From Oscillospiraceae bacterium (GTDB lineage Bacteria > Bacillota > Clostridia > Oscillospirales > CAG-382), in contig SVQU01000003.1 of NCBI GenBank assembly GCA_015065165.1, positions 1 through 64,000 on the forward strand: 64,000 nucleotides of DNA. Direction: 5' to 3'. Both the position numbers and the translations under genes were made by a program. Below, piece after piece: positions 7,719-16,058 of the stretch; the stretch's first letter is position 1; every line of letters begins with the position of its first letter. The notes beneath the pieces are model-generated. The model was not told where the DNA came from. It ran no database searches and saw only the letters and a list, made by a program, of their open reading frames with translations.

Positions 7719-10040
7719 ATGCCGACAGGTAGAATTAATTTTTTGTTACGCACCGCAAACAACGCCTTGCCCATAAACAACGGCTCGATAACCGTTATAA
7801 ACGAACAGGGCGCAACGGTATTTTACGAATTTTTAAATGCCGCAAGCGGCGGCATAAGCCGCGAGGCAGTTTTGGAAACGCCCCCAAAAAGCCTATCGCT
7901 TGACAGCGGCGACACTATAAAGCCCTATTCCACCTACACCGTTAACGTACGCGCCGAGGGAAACTATCGAATGCAGATAACGGGGGTACAGTTGTTTGAG
8001 GACAGCAAAACCCAGCTTCCCATTGAGCTTATACCCCTGCCCCAAGGGACGGCTTCCCCCGAGGATGCGGACGTTATCATTATCGCCATACCCGAGCATA
8101 TTTTAAGGTCGGCGGTTCTGCCCGATAACTCCAACCCCGACGTACCATTTCCCACCGTGAACATAGGCGAGGGAGTTTATATCCCCGAAACAATAACGGT
8201 ACATCTGGGTGCGCCCGACGATAACAGCGTGCCAAACGTTACGGTTTCCTTTATCGATTATATTAAAAACGTGGCAAGCAGTGAGGTTTACCCAACCTGG
8301 CCGAAGGATGCCTTAGAGGCTAACATTTTGGCACAAATTTCGCTTACCTTAAACCGTATTTACACAGAATGGTACCCCAGCCGAGGTTATAATTTCGATA
8401 TAACCAACACAACCGCCTTTGACCAAGCCTTTGTTTACGGCAGAAATATTTTTGATGAAATGAGCGTTATCGTTGATGAAATTTTCAACAGATATTTAAG
8501 CCGCCCAAACAGTATCGAACCATTGTTTGCATCCTATTGTAACGGCACCACCACTACCTGCGCGGGGCTTTCCCAATGGGGGACGGTTGCCCTTGCCGAG
8601 GGCGGGCAGAACAGCGAAGATATTTTGGGGTTCTATTACGGCGACATAACTATTAACGAAACCGACGATATACGTTCCCCCGAGGAATCCTACCCCGGCG
8701 AACCACTTTCAAGCGGGGACAGCGGAGAAGACGTAAGGATTATTCAAGAGCAGTTAAACCGCATTGCAATTAATTTCCCGCTTTTGCCCTTAATCGAGGT
8801 TAACGGAATTTACGATACCTCTACGGTAGAAACAGTACGGGAATTTCAACGGCTTTTCGTTTTGCCCATAACGGGAATAACCGACAGAGCTACCTGGTAT
8901 AGAATTTCGCAAATTTATTCCTCGGTGAAACGCTTGGCAGAGCTTACCAGCGAGGGTCAAAGGGCGGTTTACAACCAACAGCTTTACCCAGGCACGCCCA
9001 TAACACTTAATTCAAGAGGCTCGGAGGTTCAGGAGGTTCAGTTTTATTTGCAAAGAATTGCTGAATTTAACCCCCTTGTGCAACGTCCCGAGTTAGACGG
9101 AATTTACGGGAGAGATACTCAAAACGCTGTTATAAGCTTTCAAAGAGCATACGGCTTGAACCCAAGCGGAATTATCGCCGAAGCCGATTGGAATCGATTG
9201 GTAGGGGTTTACAACGGCACGATAAGCAACGTTGACGAACCGCAAAACGGCATTTTGCCTCTGCCCTATCCGGGGTATGTTATCGCGCCAAACAGCCAAA
9301 ACGAATACGTAAGATATATCCAACAGGTTTTAAATATTATCAACAACGTGTTTTTAACCATTCCCGAGCTTGAGGAGGACGGGATTTTCGGCACAGCCAC
9401 CCAACAAAGCGTTAACGCCTTTGCCGAGCTTTTCGGTTATCCCCAAAACGGCACTGTTGACGAGGCTTTATGGGATAAAATCAATCGTATTTACCAAACG
9501 GTACAAAGAGAATGTATATTCGCAAGCGGCGAAAGCGAAGGGGCGAGAGATTTCCCCGGCACGACTATAACCATAGGAGGCGCGGGAGAAAACGTAACCT
9601 ATATACAAAACCGACTTAACACAATTGCATCTGCAATACCTTACGTGGGATTTTTGTCGGTAGACGGACAGTACGGGCGCTTAACCGCCGAAAGCGTGGG
9701 AAGGCTTCAGCGTATTTTCGGCTTGACCGAAAATAACGAAGTGAATGACCGCACCTGGCTTTTGATAAATTACGTTTACACGGCATCCACCAACGGATGT
9801 CTGCCCACCGACACGAGAAATAACACACAGCCCACCTTTTCGGAATTCACCGCCGAGGACGTAAAAATATATAATTTAAAGGAGCTTATGAGAGAAAACG
9901 GCATAAACGTGGGTTCGGGACCATTGTTTGGAATTAAAAGCCGACGGGCACTTGCCCAATGGCAGGCAGAGCACGGAATTGCCCCAACAGGTTTGCCCGA
10001 CCTTGAAACCCGAAAAAAACTGTTAAACCCACCCGATTAA
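7719..10040 (+). CDS. SpoIID-like protein with four to five peptidoglycan-binding repeats
   Basis: This protein has about 773 residues. The N-terminal 140 residues look like a beta-sandwich (YSTYTVNVRAEGNYRMQITGVQ). A central part ending in CAGLSQWGTVALAEGGQ and ILGFYYG resembles the C-terminal end of SpoIID/LytB amidase-enhancer domains. Then come four PG_binding_1 units of about 85-90 residues (each with a DGIYG-type core: NGIYD, DGIYG, DGIFG, DGQYG) and a shorter fifth ending at the C-terminus. There is no signal peptide, odd for a cell-wall protein; a mother-cell spore-cortex or coat role would fit. Start codons at 7710 (GTG), 7713 and 7719 are possible; 7719 has the best spacing to AAGGGTGA. 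Confidence 0.75.
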   Translation: MPTGRINFLLRTANNALPINNGSITVINEQGATVFYEFLNAASGGISREAVLETPPKSLSLDSGDTIKPYSTYTVNVRAEGNYRMQITGVQLFEDSKTQLPIELIPLPQGTASPEDADVIIIAIPEHILRSAVLPDNSNPDVPFPTVNIGEGVYIPETITVHLGAPDDNSVPNVTVSFIDYIKNVASSEVYPTWPKDALEANILAQISLTLNRIYTEWYPSRGYNFDITNTTAFDQAFVYGRNIFDEMSVIVDEIFNRYLSRPNSIEPLFASYCNGTTTTCAGLSQWGTVALAEGGQNSEDILGFYYGDITINETDDIRSPEESYPGEPLSSGDSGEDVRIIQEQLNRIAINFPLLPLIEVNGIYDTSTVETVREFQRLFVLPITGITDRATWYRISQIYSSVKRLAELTSEGQRAVYNQQLYPGTPITLNSRGSEVQEVQFYLQRIAEFNPLVQRPELDGIYGRDTQNAVISFQRAYGLNPSGIIAEADWNRLVGVYNGTISNVDEPQNGILPLPYPGYVIAPNSQNEYVRYIQQVLNIINNVFLTIPELEEDGIFGTATQQSVNAFAELFGYPQNGTVDEALWDKINRIYQTVQRECIFASGESEGARDFPGTTITIGGAGENVTYIQNRLNTIASAIPYVGFLSVDGQYGRLTAESVGRLQRIFGLTENNEVNDRTWLLINYVYTASTNGCLPTDTRNNTQPTFSEFTAEDVKIYNLKELMRENGINVGSGPLFGIKSRRALAQWQAEHGIAPTGLPDLETRKKLLNPPD

Positions 10041-10062
10041 ACGCTTTTTTATCGGCATATTG

Positions 10063-10091
10063 TTGACAAATAGGGGAACTAATAGTATACT
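10063..10091 (+). promoter_or_regulatory. Sigma-A promoter of the TVP38/asnA/cysK/pdx operon
   Basis: TTGACA (10063-10068), 17 bp, TATACT (10086-10091), 35 bp before the ATG at 10127, which has AGAGGGAG as its ribosome binding site. Confidence 0.85.
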
Positions 10092-10126
10092 GAACAAATA
10101 GGTTATTACTGCAGAGGGAGAAACTT

Positions 10127-10927
10127 ATGGACTCTAAAAACAACGAAAATAAGCTTCACCCCGTCGGCGGTGATAACAATATGAATAACGATTTCGAAGC
10201 AAAGCGCAAGCTTCGCAACAAACGCATAGTTGCGATTTTTTCGGCAATAGTAATTATTCTGCTGGTTATATGGATAGTTCAGGTCGCTACGAAATTGATA
10301 GAAAGCGACGGCGGTATAAAAAAAGCCGCAGAAAATTTCCGCGATCTTATTTTATCCTACGGAAGCTTCGGAATATTGATGGCTTTGGTTATACAGGTGC
10401 TTCAGGTTATCGTATCCCCCATTCCCGGTCAGGTTGTGGAAATCGGTATGGGTATGGCATATGGGGAATTTGTGGGAAGCTTGCTGTGTCTGTTGGGCAG
10501 TGCCATCGCATCCTTTTTTATAATGACGTTTGTTAAAAAATTCGGCGTTAAGTTTATAGAGCTTTTTGTTTCTATCGACAGAATTAACGATATAAAGCTT
10601 ATCAACAGCGAAAAGAAGCTTGAAACAGCGGCATTTATACTGTTTTTTATCCCCGGTACGCCCAAGGACCCTTTGATATTCTTCTTTGGGGTTACCAAAA
10701 TTAAAACCCTGCGTTTCGTTATTATTCAAACCATAGCCAGAGCACCCGGGATTTTTGCCACCACCTTTGGCGGAAAGCTGCTTGCAGAAGGTAAATACGA
10801 AGCAGCTGTTATTACCTTTATAATTATCGGAGCTTTAGCGATTGCGGGTATGCTTTGTTACAACAAGATTTTAAAAATATTCCACAAAAGAAAAGAACAC
10901 AAAAACCAAGAAAACAGAGGAAAATAA
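10127..10927 (+). CDS. TVP38/TMEM64 family (VTT domain) membrane protein
   Basis: This 266-residue integral membrane protein has a short charged N-terminus, a first membrane helix around residues 34-52 and a VTT/DedA-like core. The family motif region is QVLQVIVSPIPGQVVEIGMGMAYGEFVGSLLCLLGSAIASF, followed by FFIPGTPKDPLIFFFGVTKI. Family members act in lipid flipping or membrane homeostasis; no specific role is visible here. It is the first gene of the operon and ends 1 bp before asnA. Confidence 0.85.
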   Translation: MDSKNNENKLHPVGGDNNMNNDFEAKRKLRNKRIVAIFSAIVIILLVIWIVQVATKLIESDGGIKKAAENFRDLILSYGSFGILMALVIQVLQVIVSPIPGQVVEIGMGMAYGEFVGSLLCLLGSAIASFFIMTFVKKFGVKFIELFVSIDRINDIKLINSEKKLETAAFILFFIPGTPKDPLIFFFGVTKIKTLRFVIIQTIARAPGIFATTFGGKLLAEGKYEAAVITFIIIGALAIAGMLCYNKILKIFHKRKEHKNQENRGK

Positions 10928-10928
10928 T

Positions 10929-11933
10929 ATGGCAGTTACAGTTCCAAAGGGTTATTCAACCAACTTAAACATACGCCAGACAGAGGTTGCAATTAAAAAG
11001 GTTAAGGACTTTTTCGAAAGAGATTTGGCGATACAATTAAATCTAACCCGTGTTTCTGCACCTCTTTTCGTAGATGCGGCAAGCGGTCTTAACGATAACC
11101 TTAACGGTATTGAACGTCCCGTTGCCTTTGATATTAAAGGTATCGAGGGCAATAACGAAATTGTTCAGTCCTTGGCTAAATGGAAGAGAATGGCTCTTGA
11201 CGAATACGGATTTCTCCCCGGCGAAGGTCTTTATACCGATATGAACGCTATCCGACGCGATGAGGATACCGACAACATCCATTCGGTTTTTGTCGACCAG
11301 TGGGACTGGGAAAAGGTTATCACTCCCGAGCAACGCTGTGTTGATACTTTAAAGCGCGCAGTGAAGCAGATTTACACTTCTCTGCTTCATACCGAAATTT
11401 ACATCGCTTACGATTATCCCTTCCTGGGCAGATTACTTCCCGAAAAGATAACCTTTGTTACCTCGCAGGAATTAGAGGACGAATATCCCGACCTCACCCC
11501 CAAGGAAAGAGAATATGCCGTTGCAAAAAAATACGGCGCGGTATTCTTGATGCAGATCGGCGGCAAGCTTAAATCGGGCAACAAGCACGACGGCAGAGCG
11601 CCCGACTATGACGATTGGTCCTTAAACGGCGACATTCTTGTTTATTACCCCGTTTTGGACATCGCTTTGGAATTGTCATCGATGGGTATTCGCGTTGATG
11701 CCGAAACTCTAAAATCCCAGCTTGAAATTTCGGGCTGTGAGGACAGAGCATCCCTCCCCTTCCACAAGGCTTTGCTTGAAAACAAGCTTCCCCTTACAAT
11801 GGGCGGAGGTATCGGTCAATCGAGAATGTGTATGTTCTTCCTCCGCAAGGCGCACATCGGAGAGGTTCAATCCTCCCGCTGGACAACGGAAGACATTAAA
11901 ACCTGCAAAGAAAACGGCATTAATCTTTTATAA
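10929..11933 (+). CDS. asnA: Aspartate--ammonia ligase
   Basis: This 334-residue protein is a full-length AsnA, which makes asparagine from aspartate, ammonia and ATP. It shows the class II aminoacyl-tRNA-synthetase-like fold and typical segments: TRVSAPLFVDAASGLNDNLNG near the N-terminus, SVFVDQWDWEKVI in the middle and GGGIGQSRMCMFFLRKAHIGEVQ near the C-terminus. It is in an operon with cysteine synthase and pyridoxamine kinase, a small amino-acid/PLP grouping. Confidence 0.97.
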   Translation: MAVTVPKGYSTNLNIRQTEVAIKKVKDFFERDLAIQLNLTRVSAPLFVDAASGLNDNLNGIERPVAFDIKGIEGNNEIVQSLAKWKRMALDEYGFLPGEGLYTDMNAIRRDEDTDNIHSVFVDQWDWEKVITPEQRCVDTLKRAVKQIYTSLLHTEIYIAYDYPFLGRLLPEKITFVTSQELEDEYPDLTPKEREYAVAKKYGAVFLMQIGGKLKSGNKHDGRAPDYDDWSLNGDILVYYPVLDIALELSSMGIRVDAETLKSQLEISGCEDRASLPFHKALLENKLPLTMGGGIGQSRMCMFFLRKAHIGEVQSSRWTTEDIKTCKENGINLL

Positions 11934-11950
11934 TCAATACGGTTAATTTT

Positions 11951-12874
11951 ATGAAAATTTTTGGTTGCGGAAGCGAAGTTATCGGGAACACCCCGTTAAT
12001 AAGGCTTTTGAACATAGAAAAAGAATATAATTTAAAGGCAAAGCTTTTTGCCAAAGCCGAGTTTTTCAACCCCACGGGCTCGGCAAAGGACAGGGCGGCA
12101 AAATTTATGGTTGACGATGCCGAAGAAAGAGGAATTATCTCCAAGGGCGCAACCATTATCGAGCCAACAAGCGGTAACACGGGCATTGGTCTTGCGGCAT
12201 ATGCTGTGCCCAAGGGCTATAAGGTTGTTATCGTTATGCCCGATACAATGTCTGCCGAAAGAATCACACTTATGCGTGCTTACGGCGCAGAAGTGGTTTT
12301 AACCCAGGGCAAATTGGGTATGTCAGGGGCAATTGCAAAGGCAGAAGAGCTAAAAAACGAAACGCCAAACAGCTTTATCCCCGACCAATTCGGCAACCCC
12401 GCCAACGCAAAGGCTCATTATGAAACCACTGGCCCCGAAATTTGGTATGATACCGACGGTAACGTTGATGTCTTCGTAGCAGGCGTGGGCACGGGCGGTA
12501 CAATTACGGGTACGGGTAGATTCTTAAAGGAAATGAAACCCAACACCGAAATTATTGCCGTTGAACCCGCAAATTCGGCGGTATTGTCGGGAAAATCCGC
12601 TTCTTCCCACGGGTTGCAGGGTATAGGCGCAGGGTTTATACCCAAGGTTTTAGACGTTAATATTATTGATAAAATAGAAACGGTTGAAGATAACGAAGCC
12701 TTTGAAGCATGCAGAAAATTGGCATCTTTAGAAGGCTTGCTCGCGGGAATTTCCTCGGGTGCGGCATTGGTTGCCGCCATTAAAACCGCCAAGCTTTCGG
12801 AAAACGAGGGCAAAAACATTGTGGTTTTACTTCCCGACAGCGGTTCGCGCTATCTTTCATCAGGTTTGTTTTAA
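11951..12874 (+). CDS. cysK: Cysteine synthase (O-acetylserine sulfhydrylase)
   Basis: This 307-residue PLP enzyme makes cysteine from O-acetylserine and sulfide. NPTGSAKDRAA contains the PLP-binding lysine, EPTSGNTGIGLA is the substrate loop and GVGTGGTITGTGRF is the phosphate-binding glycine loop. The C-terminal LLPDSGSRYLSSGLF is the family end. It follows asnA by 17 bp. Its length is the usual CysK size, with no CBS-domain extension. Confidence 0.95.
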   Translation: MKIFGCGSEVIGNTPLIRLLNIEKEYNLKAKLFAKAEFFNPTGSAKDRAAKFMVDDAEERGIISKGATIIEPTSGNTGIGLAAYAVPKGYKVVIVMPDTMSAERITLMRAYGAEVVLTQGKLGMSGAIAKAEELKNETPNSFIPDQFGNPANAKAHYETTGPEIWYDTDGNVDVFVAGVGTGGTITGTGRFLKEMKPNTEIIAVEPANSAVLSGKSASSHGLQGIGAGFIPKVLDVNIIDKIETVEDNEAFEACRKLASLEGLLAGISSGAALVAAIKTAKLSENEGKNIVVLLPDSGSRYLSSGLF

Positions 12875-12893
12875 AAAAGGACGGTAGTTTATT

Positions 12894-13727
12894 ATGGATT
12901 ACAAAAGAATTTTAACTGTGCAGGACATTTCCTGCTTTGGACAATGCTCGCTTACGGTTGCATTGCCTATTCTTTCGGCTTGCGGTGTGGAAACGGTTAT
13001 AATCCCCTCGGCAGTGCTTTCTACCCACACAGGCGGTTTCACCGACTTTACCTTCCGCGACCTTTCGGACGATATCCCCAAGATTAAAGACCATTGGGTT
13101 AAAGAGGGCATTGATTTTGATGCTATCTACACGGGATATTTGGGCAGTGAAAAGCAGATAAATATGATTAAGGATTTATTTAACAGCCTTTCCCGCCCCA
13201 ATTGTATTAAGATTGTTGACCCCGCAATGGCAGACAACGGCAAGCTTTATTACGGCTTTGACCAAGCCTATGCCGATTCTATGGCAACCCTTTGCAGCGA
13301 AGCGGATTTGGTATTACCCAACATAACCGAGGCTTGCTTTATGACAGGCTTTGAATATAAAGAGGTTTACGACGAAGAATACGTTTTGTCCCTTTTGAAG
13401 GCTCTTGAAGATAAGGGTATGGAAAATATAATCCTCACGGGGGTTTCTTATTCTCCCGAAACAACCGGCGTTTTGGTTAAAACAAAGGGCAATATCCAAT
13501 ATTATTGCCACAAACGCATTCCCGTTGGCAGCCACGGTACGGGCGACGTATTTGCCAGCGCGTTCTCGGGCGCATTGTTAAGCGGCAAGACGGAATTCGA
13601 TGCTGCCAAGGTTGCGGCTGAATATACATTAAGATGTATTGAAAACACCCAAGGGGACGAAAACCACCGCTATGGCGTTAAGTTCGAAACCGCTATTCCC
13701 TATTTGATAGAATTGCTGGGCAAATAA
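12894..13727 (+). CDS. Pyridoxamine/pyridoxal kinase
   Basis: This 277-residue ribokinase-fold enzyme phosphorylates B6 vitamers. It opens with RILTVQDISCFGQCSLTVALPIL, typical of the PdxK/PdxY (Phos_pyr_kin) group, and has the catalytic anion-hole loop GSHGTGDVFASAFSGALL near residues 209-226. Its placement directly after the PLP-dependent CysK suggests cofactor salvage for that enzyme. A good AAAGGACGG ribosome binding site precedes the ATG. Whether it prefers pyridoxal or pyridoxamine cannot be told. Confidence 0.9.
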   Translation: MDYKRILTVQDISCFGQCSLTVALPILSACGVETVIIPSAVLSTHTGGFTDFTFRDLSDDIPKIKDHWVKEGIDFDAIYTGYLGSEKQINMIKDLFNSLSRPNCIKIVDPAMADNGKLYYGFDQAYADSMATLCSEADLVLPNITEACFMTGFEYKEVYDEEYVLSLLKALEDKGMENIILTGVSYSPETTGVLVKTKGNIQYYCHKRIPVGSHGTGDVFASAFSGALLSGKTEFDAAKVAAEYTLRCIENTQGDENHRYGVKFETAIPYLIELLGK

Positions 13728-13739
13728 GCATATAAAGTA

Positions 13740-13772
13740 AAAACTCGACAGATTTAAAAACTGTCGAGTTTT
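13740..13772. terminator. Bidirectional terminator
   Basis: A 12 bp perfect stem AAAACTCGACAG / CTGTCGAGTTTT with a 9-base loop lies between the convergent genes ending at 13727 and 13778 and is followed by a T-run on the plus strand. Confidence 0.85.
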
Positions 13773-13777
13773 ATTTT

Positions 13778-14863
13778 TTATTCTTGACTATCGGCAGAAA
13801 CTTCGCAATTAATACAAAATTCGCCTAACCTATGTGTTTTTTGAAGTTGGGTTGCAAGGTCGATAAGCTTTGTAACCGTGGTATATCTAACGCTGTCGTC
13901 GGGACAGCAATCGGCAACGGCGATATATCTTACGCCTTCGATTTCAAACACAGCCACAAGGCAGGAACCCGCAAGGTCGGTTGAGCCTGTTTTGCCGCCG
14001 ATTACGCAAGGGTTATAATAAGCACTGCTTTTTTTAATAAGCTTGTTGGAATTGGTGATATTAAAGGTTTCGCCCGAATTTACAAGGAATTTTATTTGGG
14101 GTGTAGCCATTATTTTGGCAATAGTTTCGTTTTCCAACGCCTTTGAGGTAATCAATGCCAAATCCTCAACGGTGGTGTATTGATAAGGGTCGTCCCAACC
14201 CTCGGGATTGGTGAAATTGCTGTTATGCGCGCCGATTTCACTGCAAAAATCGTTCATCAAGCCGCAGAAATATTCCACCGCCTCGGTATCGCTCAAAGAG
14301 GGGTTGCCCGAATGCTTACGGGCGATATTCACGGCAATAGTATATGCCGCATCGTTCCCCGAGGGAAGCATTAAGCCGTAAAGCATTTGCTCCAAGGTCA
14401 TAGACATACCCTGTCTAATACCGAAAAGGCTTGAATGAGGTTGAACCAAATTCAATTCACTGCCCACGTATATAATCTCGTTCAAATCGCCGTATTTTGC
14501 CGCAACCTGCGCCGTAACAAGCTTCGTTTGGCTGGCGGGATATAAATTGTCGGTGGCTTTTTCGGTGTAATAGGGCTCTAACGTATCTGCATTATACAAG
14601 CCAACGTAGGGCACGTTTTCGAAATAATCATCTACAGCCACGCATTTATGTACGGTTGGGTCTTCCTCCGAAGCCGAGCTTTCGATACTTTCCACGGAAA
14701 TTTCGGAAGAATCGGTTTGAGAAGAAGCCGTCTGTGAAGAAGCGATTTCGGAGGAAGCGGAAGAATCCCCCGTTTGTTCCATTTCGTAAGTGCAAGCAGA
14801 AAGGCAGGTTAACGCCATAATCAGCGCTAACAAAAGCGAAGATATATTTTTAAAAGAAAACAT
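13778..14863 (-). CDS. D-alanyl-D-alanine carboxypeptidase (S11), lipoprotein
   Basis: This 361-residue penicillin-binding-protein-like serine carboxypeptidase trims pentapeptide stems of peptidoglycan. All three catalytic motifs are present: SQTK (111-114), SGN (168-170) and KTG (291-293). It is exported and lipid-anchored: the signal peptide ends in the lipobox LSAC with Cys24, followed by a Ser/Glu-rich linker to about residue 70. It lacks the C-terminal amphipathic helix typical of DacA, consistent with lipid anchoring at the other end. Confidence 0.92.
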   Translation of the reverse strand: MFSFKNISSLLLALIMALTCLSACTYEMEQTGDSSASSEIASSQTASSQTDSSEISVESIESSASEEDPTVHKCVAVDDYFENVPYVGLYNADTLEPYYTEKATDNLYPASQTKLVTAQVAAKYGDLNEIIYVGSELNLVQPHSSLFGIRQGMSMTLEQMLYGLMLPSGNDAAYTIAVNIARKHSGNPSLSDTEAVEYFCGLMNDFCSEIGAHNSNFTNPEGWDDPYQYTTVEDLALITSKALENETIAKIMATPQIKFLVNSGETFNITNSNKLIKKSSAYYNPCVIGGKTGSTDLAGSCLVAVFEIEGVRYIAVADCCPDDSVRYTTVTKLIDLATQLQKTHRLGEFCINCEVSADSQE

Positions 14864-14882
14864 AAAAACCTCACTAATCTAT

Positions 14883-14917
14883 AAAAAAACCTGCGGAAAG
14901 GTTGGCTTTCCGCAGGT
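14883..14917 (-). terminator. Terminator of the aldolase gene
   Basis: A 12 bp stem ACCTGCGGAAAG / CTTTCCGCAGGT with a 5-base loop, followed on the minus strand by seven T residues, lies 15 bp after the aldolase stop codon. Confidence 0.88.
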
Positions 14918-14931
14918 GGAAACACAAAGAT

Positions 14932-15867
14932 TTACGCTTTGTTGTTGCAGCCGAGAACGTTAACGAGCTTGTGTTTAACAAGTTCCTTAATGTTAGCGCG
15001 TGCAGGGCTGAGGTACTGTCTGGGGTCGAAATGCTCGGGAGACTGAGCGAAGTGTTCGCGGATAGCAGCAGTCATAGCAAGACGAAGGTCAGAGTCGATG
15101 TTGATCTTACATACAGCCATGGAAGCAGCCTTACGAAGCATTTCTTCGGGAATACCGATAGCATCGGGCATTCTACCGCCGTTTGCGTTGATGATATCAA
15201 CGTACTTGGGAATTACGGAAGAAGCGCCGTGGAGAACGATGGGGAAGCCGGGAAGTCTCTTTTCAACTTCTTCGAGGATGTCGAAGCGAAGCTGGGGCTT
15301 CTGACCGGGCTTGAATTTATATGCACCGTGAGAAGTACCGATAGCGATTGCGAGAGAGTCAACGCCGGTCTTTTCTACGAATTCCTGAACCTGATCGGGA
15401 TCGGTGTAGGAAGCGTCCTTTTCGGAAACGTTAACTGCATCTTCGATACCTGCAAGTCTGCCAAGTTCGCCTTCAACGGTAACGCCGTGAGCGTGTGCAT
15501 ATTCAACAACCTGACGAGTAAGAGCGATGTTATCTTCGAAGCTGTGGTGAGAACCGTCGATCATAACGGAGGTAAAGCCGCCGTCGATGCAGGACTTACA
15601 AAGTTCGAAGGTGTCGCCGTGGTCAAGGTGAAGTGCGATGGGAAGACCGGTTTCCTGAATTGCAGCTTCAACGAGCTTTACAAGGTAGGTATGGTTAGCA
15701 TACTTTCTTGCGCCGGAGGAAACCTGAAGAATAAGGGGTGCGTTTTCTTCTTTAGCTGCTTCGGTGATACCCTGGATAATTTCCATGTTGTTTACGTTGA
15801 ATGCACCGATAGCATAGCCGCCTTTATAGGCTTTTTCAAACATTTCTTTTGTTGATACGAGAGGCAT
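14932..15867 (-). CDS. fba: Fructose-bisphosphate aldolase, class II
   Basis: This 311-residue zinc-dependent aldolase cleaves fructose-1,6-bisphosphate in glycolysis. Characteristic features are GAFNVNNMEIIQGI at the N-terminus, LHLDHGDTFE with the first zinc histidine, GELGRLAGIED and LAIAIGTSHGAYK, and LHGASSVIPKYVDIINANGG. The codon choice is strongly biased, as in highly expressed genes, and this produces a 317-codon open frame on the opposite strand that is not a gene. It has a strong ribosome binding site (AAAAGGAGA) and promoter. Confidence 0.97.
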   Translation of the reverse strand: MPLVSTKEMFEKAYKGGYAIGAFNVNNMEIIQGITEAAKEENAPLILQVSSGARKYANHTYLVKLVEAAIQETGLPIALHLDHGDTFELCKSCIDGGFTSVMIDGSHHSFEDNIALTRQVVEYAHAHGVTVEGELGRLAGIEDAVNVSEKDASYTDPDQVQEFVEKTGVDSLAIAIGTSHGAYKFKPGQKPQLRFDILEEVEKRLPGFPIVLHGASSVIPKYVDIINANGGRMPDAIGIPEEMLRKAASMAVCKINIDSDLRLAMTAAIREHFAQSPEHFDPRQYLSPARANIKELVKHKLVNVLGCNNKA

Positions 15868-15906
15868 ATTTAAAATCTCCTTTTGTAATAATTTTTACAC
15901 GCATTT

Positions 15907-15935
15907 AGTTTACCTTTTTTTACCCTAAATGTCAA
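15907..15935 (-). promoter_or_regulatory. Sigma-A promoter of fba
   Basis: TTGACA (15930-15935) and TAAACT (15907-15912) on the minus strand are separated by 17 bp. The region 15868-16022 holds nothing else that I can see. Confidence 0.8.
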
Positions 15936-16022
15936 TAACATTTTCAAATCTTACCTTACATTTTTGCTAAAAACTGCATTATTTTTGTATTTTATCTAAT
16001 CCAAAGACATAAACGATACACA

Positions 16023-16056
16023 AAAAATGCTTTCCGTTTGCGCGGAAAGCATTTTT
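16023..16056 (-). terminator. Terminator of the glucosaminidase gene
   Basis: A 14 bp stem AAAAATGCTTTCCG / CGGAAAGCATTTTT with a 6-base loop lies directly after the stop codon at 16059. Confidence 0.88.
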
Positions 16057-16058
16057 AA

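Noticed and set aside
14902-15855. 317-codon open frame on the plus strand opposite the aldolase gene
   Set aside because: It is an exact shadow of fba, caused by the strong codon bias of that gene; no ribosome binding site and no family resemblance.
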